Assembly (NCBI GenBank): GCA_002270465.1
Contig: NQOF01000010.1
Span: 1-64,000, forward strand
Reading direction: 5' to 3'
Length of the DNA stretch: 64,000 bases
From: Blautia hominis
GTDB lineage: Bacteria > Bacillota > Clostridia > Lachnospirales > Lachnospiraceae
Position 1 is the first letter of the stretch. Each line of letters starts with the position of its first letter. Positions 52,976 through 61,992 of this stretch are shown here, in pieces. Position numbers and translations under genes: made by a program. Under the pieces are notes generated by a model. That model was not told the DNA's origin, did no database searches, and saw only the letters and a list, made by a program, of their open reading frames with translations.

Positions 52976-54721
52976 ATGGTGCAAAAAAACATGGTGTGTG
53001 AAGGGCTTCGCTGTTATGTGCACTCCAAGTCTGCATTTATTGACTGGTGTATGGAATCTTCCAAAGAGTCCCGTGGTATGCTGATACAGGCCATGATGGA
53101 GGCAGACCGCAGAGAGGGGTTTTTTGAGTCCTCCCAGATGGGCAGTGTTGTTAAAATGCAGATCCTGTGGGACCAAGAACAAAAAGAGCATGTGTTTGAT
53201 GCCATTATCAGGAAAAAGCTGCGGAGGCGCCAGCAGGAGGAAGTGCCCCAGAGATTGGCAGTTGCAATGGGACCTGCGCTGAACCTGGATCATGAGGAAG
53301 TCCATGTGGAGAGTATCCTCTTTCTGGCATATGCAGTTGTGAGAAATGAGGCCTGCAGAAAAGCGATGATGGAATATGCCAAAAGGGAAGGGGAAAAATG
53401 CTATGAAGCATACAGAGAGTCCAAGTTTAGAGAGTCCGCCTTCCCATCCTGGTTTCTCGTGGATGACAGACTTCCGGCAAGCATGGCAGTCGGACTGATA
53501 GAGCGGATACGTCAGGAATATAAGACACAGCAGTGCTGTGTACTCAGGGAAAACAGGCTGTATAAAAGTCTTATGGAAATCCTGGAAGAAGGTTACAGAA
53601 ATTTGAAAAACCAGTTAAAAAAGGCAGACTACATAGATGGCAGCATGTTTCAAAAAATAGTTAAAAACAGCAATGATATGGTATTGGCAGCAGCCGAGAT
53701 GATGGTGCTTTTGACAATGGCCGAAGATTCGGAAGTTCCGGTACATGAGGATTATGATTTCTATCTGGGGCTTCAGATGCTCTTGACTTATGAAGGGGAT
53801 CTGGAAAGATTGCCGGAATTGGAAAACACGGATAATAGGGGAAGAAGACTGCACAGACAGCTTCAGAAAGAACACCTGCAGATGGAATCCTACTATACCT
53901 GTTATTATCTTGATGGGGCAGCGGCGAAAGAAAACGAGTTGGATCTGGAGCTGGTCTTTGCATATTTTCATCTGAATCTGAGAATGCTGACGGGAATTGC
54001 GCTGGAGCAGAAAGATGTGGATTTTCTCTGTTCTCTGGCAGAGGACATAAAATGGGAGGACTATATACAAATACTGCTTACTGCAACCCTGTGCAAATAT
54101 ATCCACAGGCTGCATAAGTTATGTGAAGAACAGGATCCTAAGGAACGCCGCTACCTGCAGCGCAGAGCTGAAAAAGACAGGGATACTATGCTCAGTGAAA
54201 TAGAAAACCTGCAAAGCAGGACAGAATACCTGGAACAAAAGAAAAAAGAGCTGGAAAAACATCTGGAGCAAAGCGAAACAGAGAATGCAAAGCTGAGGGC
54301 CCGACTCCAAAGCGCGGAGGAAAACAATGCGTTGGAGCGGGATGAGCTCATCAGTCTGCGCAACTATATTTTTCAGTGCGTACAGGCAGAAGAAAAGCCA
54401 AAACAGGAGGAGGCCCTCAGCAATGATGAGTATGCAGAGCTGATGAAAGGTGAAAAAATGCTTATCATCGGGGGACATGCAAATTGGCAGAAAAAGATGA
54501 AACAATACCTACCCCACAGCCAGTTTTTATCTTCCGACAATCTGCATTTTGACAATTCTGTACTATACTGCAAGAAATATCTTGTATTCAACACAGACAT
54601 GATGAAGCATGGATTATACTATAAGATCACAGGTCAAAGAAAAAAAGGGCAGAAAATCCTCTATGTCCACGGAAATAACATAACCAAAAGTCTGCAGGAG
54701 CTAAAGCGTCAGTTACCATAG
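52976..54721 (+). CDS. Coiled-coil protein with DUF2325 domain
   Basis: A 581-residue cytoplasmic protein, not recognised as a whole. Residues 1-380 are helical and cysteine-containing with no clear family. A coiled coil spans about 390-455 (EKDRDTMLSEIENLQ through ERDELISLRN). The C-terminus (about 485-580: MLIIGGHANWQKKMKQYLP, LHFDNSVLYCKKYLVFNTDMM) fits DUF2325, a Rossmann-like domain of unknown function. AGGAGG precedes the ATG. It stands alone, convergent with the kinase gene at 54709, whose end overlaps it by 13 bases. Confidence 0.65.
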   Translation: MVQKNMVCEGLRCYVHSKSAFIDWCMESSKESRGMLIQAMMEADRREGFFESSQMGSVVKMQILWDQEQKEHVFDAIIRKKLRRRQQEEVPQRLAVAMGPALNLDHEEVHVESILFLAYAVVRNEACRKAMMEYAKREGEKCYEAYRESKFRESAFPSWFLVDDRLPASMAVGLIERIRQEYKTQQCCVLRENRLYKSLMEILEEGYRNLKNQLKKADYIDGSMFQKIVKNSNDMVLAAAEMMVLLTMAEDSEVPVHEDYDFYLGLQMLLTYEGDLERLPELENTDNRGRRLHRQLQKEHLQMESYYTCYYLDGAAAKENELDLELVFAYFHLNLRMLTGIALEQKDVDFLCSLAEDIKWEDYIQILLTATLCKYIHRLHKLCEEQDPKERRYLQRRAEKDRDTMLSEIENLQSRTEYLEQKKKELEKHLEQSETENAKLRARLQSAEENNALERDELISLRNYIFQCVQAEEKPKQEEALSNDEYAELMKGEKMLIIGGHANWQKKMKQYLPHSQFLSSDNLHFDNSVLYCKKYLVFNTDMMKHGLYYKITGQRKKGQKILYVHGNNITKSLQELKRQLP

Positions 54722-56103
54722 GGCAGCCGGATAACAACCCGGAATCCCCCTCTTTCCCCGTGTGAAACCTCCATGCCTCCCCCATGCACCTCGGCGATCT
54801 GTCTCACCAGCATCAGCCCCAGCCCATGCCTCTGATTTCCTGTCTCCCTGTCGCAGACCATATAGTGCGGCGCCTTCCGGATCCGCTCAAGCTCTTCATC
54901 CGTTACCCCGGCACCGTTGTCCTCCACTGCGATCTGGCAGGTTTCCCCTGCCTTCCCCACAGAGATAAATAAGGTACATCCATCCGGATTATGCACCTGG
55001 CTGTTGGTTATCAAATTGGAGACCGCCCGTGACAAAAGTCCCTTATCCGCCTTCACATAACAGTTCTGCATATCCTCCCCGGCAGCCCATTCAATAGGAA
55101 ATTTCCCTTCCAGATCCAGATTCAGAAAGTCCACGGCTGTCTGCCTGACAAGCGGTACCAGATTTACGGTATCCATATGGAGCGGCTGTACGTTATACTC
55201 CAGCTTTGAAGCCAGGTTCAGGTCATTGACCAGATTTTTCATCCGCAGGCTCTGCTGCCGGATGATCCGCGCTTTATTCCTGTCTCTTTTTGGTACATTT
55301 CGGTTCTCCTCAATCTGGCTGGCATAACCCAGAACCATGGAAAGAGGAGTCCGGATATCATGTGAGACCCCAGCTATCCAGTTTGCCCTGGCAGTCTCCT
55401 TTTTTTTGAGCTGATAATCCTGGCTGCGCAGCTTCTCCGCCGCCTTATTAATGGAAACGGCCAGGTCTGAAAGCAGCCCTTTTTCCTTTACATACACATT
55501 TCTGTCAGCAGGCAGTGCTTCAATCCCATGGATGACCGGTTTTACAGAGCGCAGGACCCCGGAAGTTACTATTAGATAGACAAAAAATATAAAAAGCAGA
55601 TTACAGCTCAAAAATAACAGGATCGTTTGGGGCATATTTTTGATAAGATCATAATCAAAAGTATTGTACATTAATTTCCAATAAGATTTTTTGGGAAATC
55701 CCAACAGGAGCAGATCGTCGCCATATCCGCTGGAAGCCACGGGATAGTCATTGATGTACCCTCTGACCGCTGTGGCTATGCTGGCGGCAGAATACTGGGT
55801 GGGTATTCCCTCCGGAAGATTGCTGCTGTTCCAGAGAATAGATCCGGTTTCATTGTCAACCAAAACGGCCCAGGCTTTTGTCCTGGATAGGGCTTCTTCT
55901 CCCTGAGCAGACAATTCATAAGTCCCGTCATCCTTTCCGGTAAGAGCAGATGCCACCTGATCTGCGGTGGACCATGCACCATGGTTGGCAGCCTGCTTAT
56001 AAGAAATAAGGATCAGAAGAAATAAATTCAGAAAGACCAGCAGCACCAGAGAAAACAGCATGGTTACAATGAACCGTTTTATCAGCTTCAGAATACTCTT
56101 CAT
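54709..56103 (-). CDS. Sensor histidine kinase of the LanFEG-type locus
   Basis: A 464-residue kinase with two membrane helices (about 12-36 and 160-182), an extracellular sensing domain between them, then HisKA (WIAGVSHDIRTPLSMVLGYA, His near residue 247) and HATPase (NLITNSQVHN, DNGAGVTDEEL, RHGLGLMLVRQIAEVHGG). Its start overlaps the response-regulator stop by four bases (ATGA), so the two are translationally coupled. The pair is divergent from a lantibiotic-immunity-like ABC transporter and probably senses an antimicrobial peptide. Confidence 0.93.
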   Translation of the reverse strand: MKSILKLIKRFIVTMLFSLVLLVFLNLFLLILISYKQAANHGAWSTADQVASALTGKDDGTYELSAQGEEALSRTKAWAVLVDNETGSILWNSSNLPEGIPTQYSAASIATAVRGYINDYPVASSGYGDDLLLLGFPKKSYWKLMYNTFDYDLIKNMPQTILLFLSCNLLFIFFVYLIVTSGVLRSVKPVIHGIEALPADRNVYVKEKGLLSDLAVSINKAAEKLRSQDYQLKKKETARANWIAGVSHDIRTPLSMVLGYASQIEENRNVPKRDRNKARIIRQQSLRMKNLVNDLNLASKLEYNVQPLHMDTVNLVPLVRQTAVDFLNLDLEGKFPIEWAAGEDMQNCYVKADKGLLSRAVSNLITNSQVHNPDGCTLFISVGKAGETCQIAVEDNGAGVTDEELERIRKAPHYMVCDRETGNQRHGLGLMLVRQIAEVHGGGMEVSHGERGGFRVVIRLPYGN

Positions 56104-56831
56104 TGTCCATCCTCCGTGACCAGTTTATAACCAAGTCCTTTCACAGTCAGCAAAGACTGGGGTTTGGAAGGGTTCTCCTCAATTTTTTCCCGTATCCGCC
56201 GGATATGTGCCATAAGGGAATTTTCATATCCGAAGGGATTGTCCCCCCACACTGCCTCGCAGAGCATATCAATGGTCACAATCCTGCCTGCATTTCGGCT
56301 CAATACCTGAAGAAGATCAAATTCTTTGGCAGTCAGAGCCACAGGTAATCCGTTCCGGATCACTTCTGCCCGGTCAAAGTCCAGGGTGCAGGCCTTCAAA
56401 TGTACCAGGTTTGACTGATTTTTATAGCTTCTTTTTAGGATCACATGAAGCCGCAGGATCAGTTCCCTGGGCAGAAACGGCTTTACCATATAATCATCGG
56501 CGCCCAATCCCAGACCGGTAAATTTATCTTCATCCTCCCCCCGGGCCGTTAAAAAAAGAATAGGAAAGTCAGAAAGATCCCGAACCTTCCGGAACAGGGA
56601 GAAACCGTCCCCATCCGGCAGCATCACATCAAAGATGCCAAGCTCAGGATTCCACTCCTGACAGGCCGCCAGCGCCTCCGCCGCATTCTTTGCTGTTTTT
56701 ATCTGTGAATAGCCTTCGTCCTGCAAGATAGAGAGAACCATATGGAGCAGCTCCGGTTCGTCATCCACAAGAAGAATTCTTTTTCTTTTCAAATATTCAT
56801 TCGCCATCATCCATACCTCCTGTAAACGCAA
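56100..56831 (-). CDS. OmpR-family response regulator
   Basis: A 243-residue two-domain regulator. The receiver (about 12-125) has the acidic pair DDEP, phosphoacceptor Asp in IFDVMLPDGDG and the lysine of VKPFLPRE. The C-terminal winged helix (about 140-240) ends GYKLVTEDGQ. It lies first in the operon with the kinase. The three TGTAAGG direct repeats in front of the divergent ABC genes (56889-56928) are its likely binding sites. Confidence 0.95.
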   Translation of the reverse strand: MRLQEVWMMANEYLKRKRILLVDDEPELLHMVLSILQDEGYSQIKTAKNAAEALAACQEWNPELGIFDVMLPDGDGFSLFRKVRDLSDFPILFLTARGEDEDKFTGLGLGADDYMVKPFLPRELILRLHVILKRSYKNQSNLVHLKACTLDFDRAEVIRNGLPVALTAKEFDLLQVLSRNAGRIVTIDMLCEAVWGDNPFGYENSLMAHIRRIREKIEENPSKPQSLLTVKGLGYKLVTEDGQ

Positions 56832-56888
56832 ATTTCCCTGTCCTTATTATATCAGGAAATCATCCCGCCGGATGGCATAAAACAAAAA

Positions 56889-56943
56889 TGTAAGGTAAAT
56901 GTAAGGTTATGAGAATGCTGCTGTAAGGTTGGGTTTCTATAAT
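56889..56943 (+). promoter_or_regulatory. Activator-dependent promoter with TGTAAGG repeats
   Basis: TGTAAGG occurs at 56889, 56900 and 56922, so the copies are 11 and 22 bases apart, one and two helical turns. A perfect TATAAT follows at 56938-56943, but the -35 position (ATGCTG) is poor. This is the arrangement of an OmpR-type activated promoter, probably bound by the regulator encoded at 56100-56831. Confidence 0.78.
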
Positions 56944-56987
56944 AAAGACAGAAACAAAGTAAAAGAGCCGCAAAAGGAGAAAGGATC

Positions 56988-57743
56988 ATGAATATTATTG
57001 AAACCCATCATCTGACAAAAGAATACGCTGACTTTACAGCCGTCTCAGATTTGAATATGCATATACGCAAGGGGAGTGTCTACGGATTTCTGGGACCAAA
57101 CGGGGCGGGCAAATCTACCACAATGAAAATGTTTTTGGGACTTACAAAACCCACCAAAGGCCGTTTTACCATTCATAACTGCACCTTTCCGAGAGACAGG
57201 ATGAAAATTCTCAGGGAGGTGGGGTCTTTTATTGAGGCACCTGCTTTTTACGGAAACCTGTCAGGCCAGGAGAATCTGGAGATCATAAGAAAGATACTCG
57301 GGCTTCCAAAGTCCAGTGTAGCGGATGCCCTGGAGCTGGTAGGACTGACCCAGTACCGCACCCGCCTGGCCAGAAAATATTCTCTTGGTATGAAACAAAG
57401 GCTGGGTCTGGCCTCTGCCCTGATCGGCCGTCCTCCCATTTTGTTCCTGGATGAACCTACCAATGGTCTTGACCCGGTGGGTATCCATGAGATCCGAACC
57501 CTGATTCGATTCCTGCCAAAGAAATATGACTGTACCATCCTGGTTTCCTCCCATCTGCTCCCGGAGGTGGAACTGATGGCTGATGACATCGGCATCCTGA
57601 ATCACGGACGCCTGCTTTTTGAGGGCGACTTGCAGGAACTGAGGCAGAAAGCAGATTTTGAGGGTTACCCTTCAGACAATCTGGAGGATACCTTTCTGGC
57701 AATGGTGGAGGAAGATAACCGAAAGAGAGGTGCTGGACAATGA
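56988..57743 (+). CDS. ABC transporter ATPase, lantibiotic-immunity type (LanF-like)
   Basis: A 251-residue ABC ATPase. Walker A GPNGAGKST near residue 38, signature SLGMKQRLGLA near 133 and Walker B LFLDEPTNGLDPVG near 153 are all intact. It is of the BcrA/LanF class: one ATPase followed by two separate ABC-2-type permeases. AAAGGAGAAAGG precedes the ATG. The last bases overlap the start of the next gene by four bases. The complex probably expels or removes antimicrobial peptides from the membrane, or exports another lipid-like compound. Confidence 0.92.
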   Translation: MNIIETHHLTKEYADFTAVSDLNMHIRKGSVYGFLGPNGAGKSTTMKMFLGLTKPTKGRFTIHNCTFPRDRMKILREVGSFIEAPAFYGNLSGQENLEIIRKILGLPKSSVADALELVGLTQYRTRLARKYSLGMKQRLGLASALIGRPPILFLDEPTNGLDPVGIHEIRTLIRFLPKKYDCTILVSSHLLPEVELMADDIGILNHGRLLFEGDLQELRQKADFEGYPSDNLEDTFLAMVEEDNRKRGAGQ

Positions 57744-58462
57744 CACTTGCATTGGAGTGGAAAAAAATGAGGCGGACCGGTTTCTTTCCTGCCTTTTTGG
57801 CGGGAGGTCTTTTGACTGCAGCAGTCCCGGTGGTAAATATGACGGTCCGTTCTGAGAACTTCGTAAACCTGCCAAAATCCCCCGGGGCAATTCTGATGGA
57901 TGCCAACTGGCAGGTGATGTCCATGCTGCTGTCGTTTCTTCTCATCATAGGTGCATGTATCATGTATCACACAGAATTTGCGGATAATGCCATGCAGCGC
58001 ATGGATACCCTGCCCGTGCAGCCTAAGAATCTGTTTTTGGGCAAATGTATTGTGCTGGCAGTCTTGGCATTGGGTGCATTGATATTGGGAGGCGCGGCCC
58101 TTCTGTTCTGCGGATGGAAATGGTTTTTGGCGGACGGGACATTTGCGGCGGAGATATTGAAAAGTATGGGATTTTCCCTGGTCATGTTTCTGCCTTTGCT
58201 TGTCTTCATGGCAGCGGTGTCTTCCATCTGCAGAAACATGTGGATAGCCCTTGGGATCGGAACCATCGGATTGTTTATGACATCCATCCTACAAAACACG
58301 GAAGGGATATTAGCCTATCTGCCTTTTATGATGCCGTTTAAGGTATACCCGGCGCTAAAGGAGGCGCAGATAATGAAATGTATTATGATATCCTGCGGGG
58401 AAACAGCAGGACTGGGACTGCTGGAAATGATCTATATCAAAATAAGGGGGAACTTTACATGA
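57740..58462 (+). CDS. ABC-2 permease, LanE-like
   Basis: A 240-residue membrane protein with six helices, of the lantibiotic-immunity permease type (LanE/MutE). The N-terminus LALEWKKMRRTGFFPAFLAGG is typical of the first helix entry in these proteins. It overlaps the ATPase gene by four bases at its start and the next permease by four bases at its end (ATGA), so the three are tightly coupled. Confidence 0.85.
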   Translation: MTLALEWKKMRRTGFFPAFLAGGLLTAAVPVVNMTVRSENFVNLPKSPGAILMDANWQVMSMLLSFLLIIGACIMYHTEFADNAMQRMDTLPVQPKNLFLGKCIVLAVLALGALILGGAALLFCGWKWFLADGTFAAEILKSMGFSLVMFLPLLVFMAAVSSICRNMWIALGIGTIGLFMTSILQNTEGILAYLPFMMPFKVYPALKEAQIMKCIMISCGETAGLGLLEMIYIKIRGNFT

Positions 58463-59229
58463 ACTTTTTATCCTTAACGGCAGTAGAATTGAAGAAAATA
58501 CGCCGCTCAGGTATCCTCTGGATCCTGTTGATCCCTGTATGTTTGATATGGCTGACAAGCGTGAGCAACGCTGATATAAACTTCACCATGGGGAATGAGG
58601 GGATATCACCGGAAAACAATTTTTTTATTCAAAGTTTTATGGGGTATGCCTGGTTTATGTACCCGGCAAGTATTGTCATCAGTACGGTAATGATGGTGCA
58701 GACGGAGAGGAAGAATAAAGGAATCCTGAAAATGCTGGCCCTGCCTGTCTCCGCAGCACAGCTCTGCCTGGTGAAGTTTTTCGTTCTTCTGCTGCTGGCG
58801 GCCGTACAGATCCTGGTCATGACACTGGCGTATTTTCCAAGTGCAGCCATTGCGTCCCACATGCAGGATTATCCTTTCATGCTTCCTGTCCTTGACATAG
58901 TAAGAGAGGCGGGAAGGATTTACCTTTCATCCATTCCTATGGCAGCGTTTTTCTGGATGCTTGCTGTATGTATACAGACACCTATTTTTTCTATGGGTGT
59001 GGGGATGGCGTCCATAGTGCCGTCTGTGCTTTTGATCAATACGAAATATTGGTTTGCATATCCCATGTGTTACCCCTTTCTCATGACTGCGTCCAGGATG
59101 CATGAACTGGCAGCCAATATGGGGACATTTGGTTTTGATCTGATACCGTTCATACCGGTGGCGGCGGGCCTTACGGTTGTCTGCCTGCTGATCGCCTGCG
59201 TCCGTTTCGGACAGGCGGAAAGGAGATAA
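58459..59229 (+). CDS. ABC-2 permease, LanG-like
   Basis: A 256-residue membrane permease with six helices (LanG/MutG-like). ATG 58459 was chosen over the earlier in-frame ATG at 58378, which lies inside the previous gene; GGGGGAA is upstream and the ATGA overlap is typical. With the two preceding genes it makes a LanFEG-type complex. No lantibiotic structural or modification gene is in the window, so this is probably a stand-alone resistance transporter. Confidence 0.85.
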   Translation: MNFLSLTAVELKKIRRSGILWILLIPVCLIWLTSVSNADINFTMGNEGISPENNFFIQSFMGYAWFMYPASIVISTVMMVQTERKNKGILKMLALPVSAAQLCLVKFFVLLLLAAVQILVMTLAYFPSAAIASHMQDYPFMLPVLDIVREAGRIYLSSIPMAAFFWMLAVCIQTPIFSMGVGMASIVPSVLLINTKYWFAYPMCYPFLMTASRMHELAANMGTFGFDLIPFIPVAAGLTVVCLLIACVRFGQAERR

Positions 59230-59520
59230 ATGATAATGAAAGAAAAATTATTTACTGCCATAAGCACTGTTTTGCTGATTTTCCCGTTCACAATTTTCCC
59301 TGTCCGGTCAAATCCCTGGGCATTGGAGTCGCCGGCAGCGGAAACCATCATACTGATATATATAGCGGTAATGCTGCTGGGTGGTATTTTCACCATTGTC
59401 GCCTACAACAGAGGAAAGGTTAAGAACAATCTTATGAAAATATGCCTGGTAGTCCATAGTATTTATCTGGCAGGGGGCGTAGTGCTGCTTGGCATGATGG
59501 GTGTGACCAAATTTTCATAG
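59230..59520 (+). CDS. Small three-helix membrane protein
   Basis: A 96-residue protein with three hydrophobic segments (about residues 8-24, 38-58 and 70-90). It starts immediately after the LanG-like stop and is surely co-transcribed with the transporter. Unknown family; an accessory or immunity role is plausible by position only. Confidence 0.65.
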   Translation: MIMKEKLFTAISTVLLIFPFTIFPVRSNPWALESPAAETIILIYIAVMLLGGIFTIVAYNRGKVKNNLMKICLVVHSIYLAGGVVLLGMMGVTKFS

Positions 59521-59530
59521 GCAGCAGACA

Positions 59531-59660
59531 GGTCCTTTACAAACAGGAGAGTTTCAGATAAGATAAAAGAAAACCGCCTTTGGCGATAGGAATTTTACTT
59601 GACTTTGTAATGCGTTCTGACGGTCCGTGCAGTGAATGCGAAGGCCTGCCGAATCCTTAC
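59531..59660 (+). repeat. Dispersed repeat R2 (family 2)
   Basis: The segment 59574-59660 aligns with R3 at 63436-63522: CGCCTTTGGCGAT, ACGGTC, GCAGTGAATGCG and a final GAATCCTTAC resembling GAATAGTTAC. The 5' half is more diverged, so its left boundary is approximate. It lies between the ABC module and the phosphoesterase gene and has no coding capacity. Confidence 0.65.
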
Positions 59661-59706
59661 AAATAACCATACAGTTGAAAAAGCTTAAATGATCGGGAGC
59701 AGTCAA

Positions 59707-60414
59707 ATGAGAATAGCCGTTTTATCTGATACCCACGGGCTTCTTCGCCCTGAGGTGATAGAAATTGTGAATACCTGTGATGTGGTTCTCCACGGCGGGG
59801 ATATCAACACGCAGAAAATTGCGGATGAACTGTCCAAAGATAAGCCCCTCTATATTGTCAGAGGCAACAATGACAAGGAATGGGCGGAACATATACCGGC
59901 GTCCCTTCGTTTTGAACTGGACGGCATCGGTTTCTATATGGTACACAACAAAAAAGAGATTCCCCTTGATTTGACGGGTGTGGACGTGGTGGTCTTTGGG
60001 CATTCCCACAAATATCTGGAGGAACGAAAAGACGGACGTCTTTTTCTCAATCCGGGAAGCTGTGGAAAGCGGCGGTTTAACCAGGAGATTACCATGGCAG
60101 TTTTAGAGTTAAAAGGCGGAGAGATAGAGGTACAGCGGATAGATATCTCCCATACGGAGCCGGCTATCCATGCGCCCCAGGAAAAGGATATCCGAAAAAC
60201 GGTGGAAAATATCAGCAAAGATATGAAAAAAGGGGAAACCATAAAATATATGGCAGAAAAATACGGCTGTACTTTGGAGTTTACGGAACAGGTCTGCCGT
60301 ATCATTGCCACACACCCCGGTGTGACGGGGGAGGGGATACTGAATAAAATGGAGGTGAACCGGATACAAAATCCCCCTTGCAAAACCTCCCTTATTGATG
60401 ATACAATAGCATAA
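59707..60414 (+). CDS. YfcE-type metallophosphoesterase with extra C-terminal domain
   Basis: A 235-residue protein. The N-terminal 160 residues are a MJ0936/YfcE-type calcineurin-like phosphoesterase with the metal motifs SDTHG (near 7), HGGDI (near 33), RGNND (near 57), HNKK (near 82) and FGHSHK (near 101), then LNPGSCGKRR. An additional C-terminal helical domain of about 70 residues (from DIRKTVENI on) is not part of the basic family. It probably hydrolyses a phosphodiester. ATG 59707 follows GGGAG; the upstream in-frame ATG at 59689 has no such site. Confidence 0.85.
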   Translation: MRIAVLSDTHGLLRPEVIEIVNTCDVVLHGGDINTQKIADELSKDKPLYIVRGNNDKEWAEHIPASLRFELDGIGFYMVHNKKEIPLDLTGVDVVVFGHSHKYLEERKDGRLFLNPGSCGKRRFNQEITMAVLELKGGEIEVQRIDISHTEPAIHAPQEKDIRKTVENISKDMKKGETIKYMAEKYGCTLEFTEQVCRIIATHPGVTGEGILNKMEVNRIQNPPCKTSLIDDTIA

Positions 60415-60440
60415 GCATCCGTCTGCCACCGGGTAGACGG

Positions 60441-60496
60441 AAAAATGCCTGAATACATTCCGGTAGGTCATGGAAGGAATGTATTTGGGCATTTTT
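60441..60496 (+). terminator. Terminator of the phosphoesterase gene
   Basis: AAAAATGCC plus GAATACATTCC pair with GGAATGTATT plus GGGCATTTTT, a long stem with a small internal bulge, followed by T residues. Confidence 0.85.
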
Positions 60497-60522
60497 TATC
60501 TTAAATAATAAGGAGACAGGTT

Positions 60523-61851
60523 ATGCAGAAACAAATAAACAGAGAATTTTATAAATACATATCCCTGAACGTTCTGGGAATGCTAGGACTGTCCTGTTAC
60601 ATTCTGGCAGATACTTTTTTTATCTCAAAACGGCTGGGAGCAGATGGTCTGACCGCTTTGAACCTGGCTATTTCCGTATACAGTATTATGAACGGGCTGG
60701 GGTTAATGCTGGGAATCGGAGGGGCCACCCGTTTTGCCATCTGCCGGGCGCAGGGGGAGAAAGAGAAGGGAAACCAGGTCTTTGCTGCCTCAGCCGTGGC
60801 GGGGATCACCGTGGGGATAGTTCTCTTGCTCATTGGGCTTGCAGGCTCGGATGCCGTGGCAGGAATGCTGGGGGCTGAGGGGAATATTCAGAAGATGACA
60901 GGGAGTTATCTGAAGACAATTTTGGGATTCGCTCCGCTTTTCATTATGAACAACATACTCATCGCCTTTGTCAGGAACGACGGCAGCCCCCGTCTCTCCA
61001 TGGCTGCTATGCTGACCGGGAGTTTTTCTAATATTGTGCTGGATTATGTGTTTTTATTTCCCTGTAATATGGGGATATTTGGGGCTGCTCTAGCAACCGG
61101 TTTTGCACCGGTTATCAGTATAGGGCTTTTGTCCCTGCATTTTATCAGGGGGAAAAATCAGTTTACCTGGAGTTCGCCTATGGGGGCACTGTGCTGCCGG
61201 GTACGTGATATCTGCAGTCTGGGGATATCTGCGTTTATCAATGAATTGTCCTCCGCTGTTGTGCTCATTGTGTTTAATCTGCTGATCCTGCATCTGGCAG
61301 GGAATACAGGGGTGGCAGCTTACGGGATCGTCGCTAATCTGGCACTGGTGGCTGTGTCTGTGTTTACCGGGATCTCTCAGGGCAGTCAGCCGCTTATCAG
61401 CCGTTTTTACGGGGAGGGCAGGAAGAAAGAGAGTGCCGCTGTGTTTGTTCGTGCCTCCATATTGGCGGGAGCTGTGGGGATTTTCTTCAGTGTTGCTGCG
61501 TTTGCTTTTACCGCAAACCTGGTTGGCATTTTTAACGGGGAAGGAAATCGTGAGCTGGCAGAGATCGCATTTTGGGGACTGAGGCTGTATTTTCTGGGCT
61601 TTTGCCCGGCTGGTGTTAACATTGTGGCAGCCGCTTATATGGGGGCAGTGGAAAAGGGAAGAGAGTCCTTTGCCATTGCCTTTGTAAGGGGCGTCGCAGC
61701 CATACTGTTTTTTGCGTTTCTTTTGTCTTTTATCTGGAAGATGGACGGTATCTGGCTGGCATTTCCGGCTGCGGAGCTTTCCACATTGCTGCTGACCGCA
61801 TGGTTTTTAAAAAGATATAAAAACCCGGTTCTACCGCCGGTTGAAAAATAA
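60523..61851 (+). CDS. MATE-family efflux protein
   Basis: A 442-residue MATE transporter with twelve predicted helices. Family hallmarks include LADTFFISKRLGADGLTALNLA near the first helices, GGATRFAICRAQGE, and, in the second half, the repeat GISQGSQPLISRFYGEGR. Such proteins export drugs, dyes or metabolites in exchange for Na+ or H+. AAGGAGACAGG precedes the ATG, and the terminator of the preceding gene lies upstream, so it has its own promoter. Confidence 0.92.
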   Translation: MQKQINREFYKYISLNVLGMLGLSCYILADTFFISKRLGADGLTALNLAISVYSIMNGLGLMLGIGGATRFAICRAQGEKEKGNQVFAASAVAGITVGIVLLLIGLAGSDAVAGMLGAEGNIQKMTGSYLKTILGFAPLFIMNNILIAFVRNDGSPRLSMAAMLTGSFSNIVLDYVFLFPCNMGIFGAALATGFAPVISIGLLSLHFIRGKNQFTWSSPMGALCCRVRDICSLGISAFINELSSAVVLIVFNLLILHLAGNTGVAAYGIVANLALVAVSVFTGISQGSQPLISRFYGEGRKKESAAVFVRASILAGAVGIFFSVAAFAFTANLVGIFNGEGNRELAEIAFWGLRLYFLGFCPAGVNIVAAAYMGAVEKGRESFAIAFVRGVAAILFFAFLLSFIWKMDGIWLAFPAAELSTLLLTAWFLKRYKNPVLPPVEK

Positions 61852-61992
61852 AAAGAAACTCAAATATCCCGTTATTGCTGCCGCCGATAAGCCGGGGTAT
61901 GATTAAGACAGAAAAAGGCCCGGAGCTTGCTTGAAAATTGTTCTTGTAAAACTATGCGTGACTCTTGGCAGGGAAAATGAGGAGGATTCATC

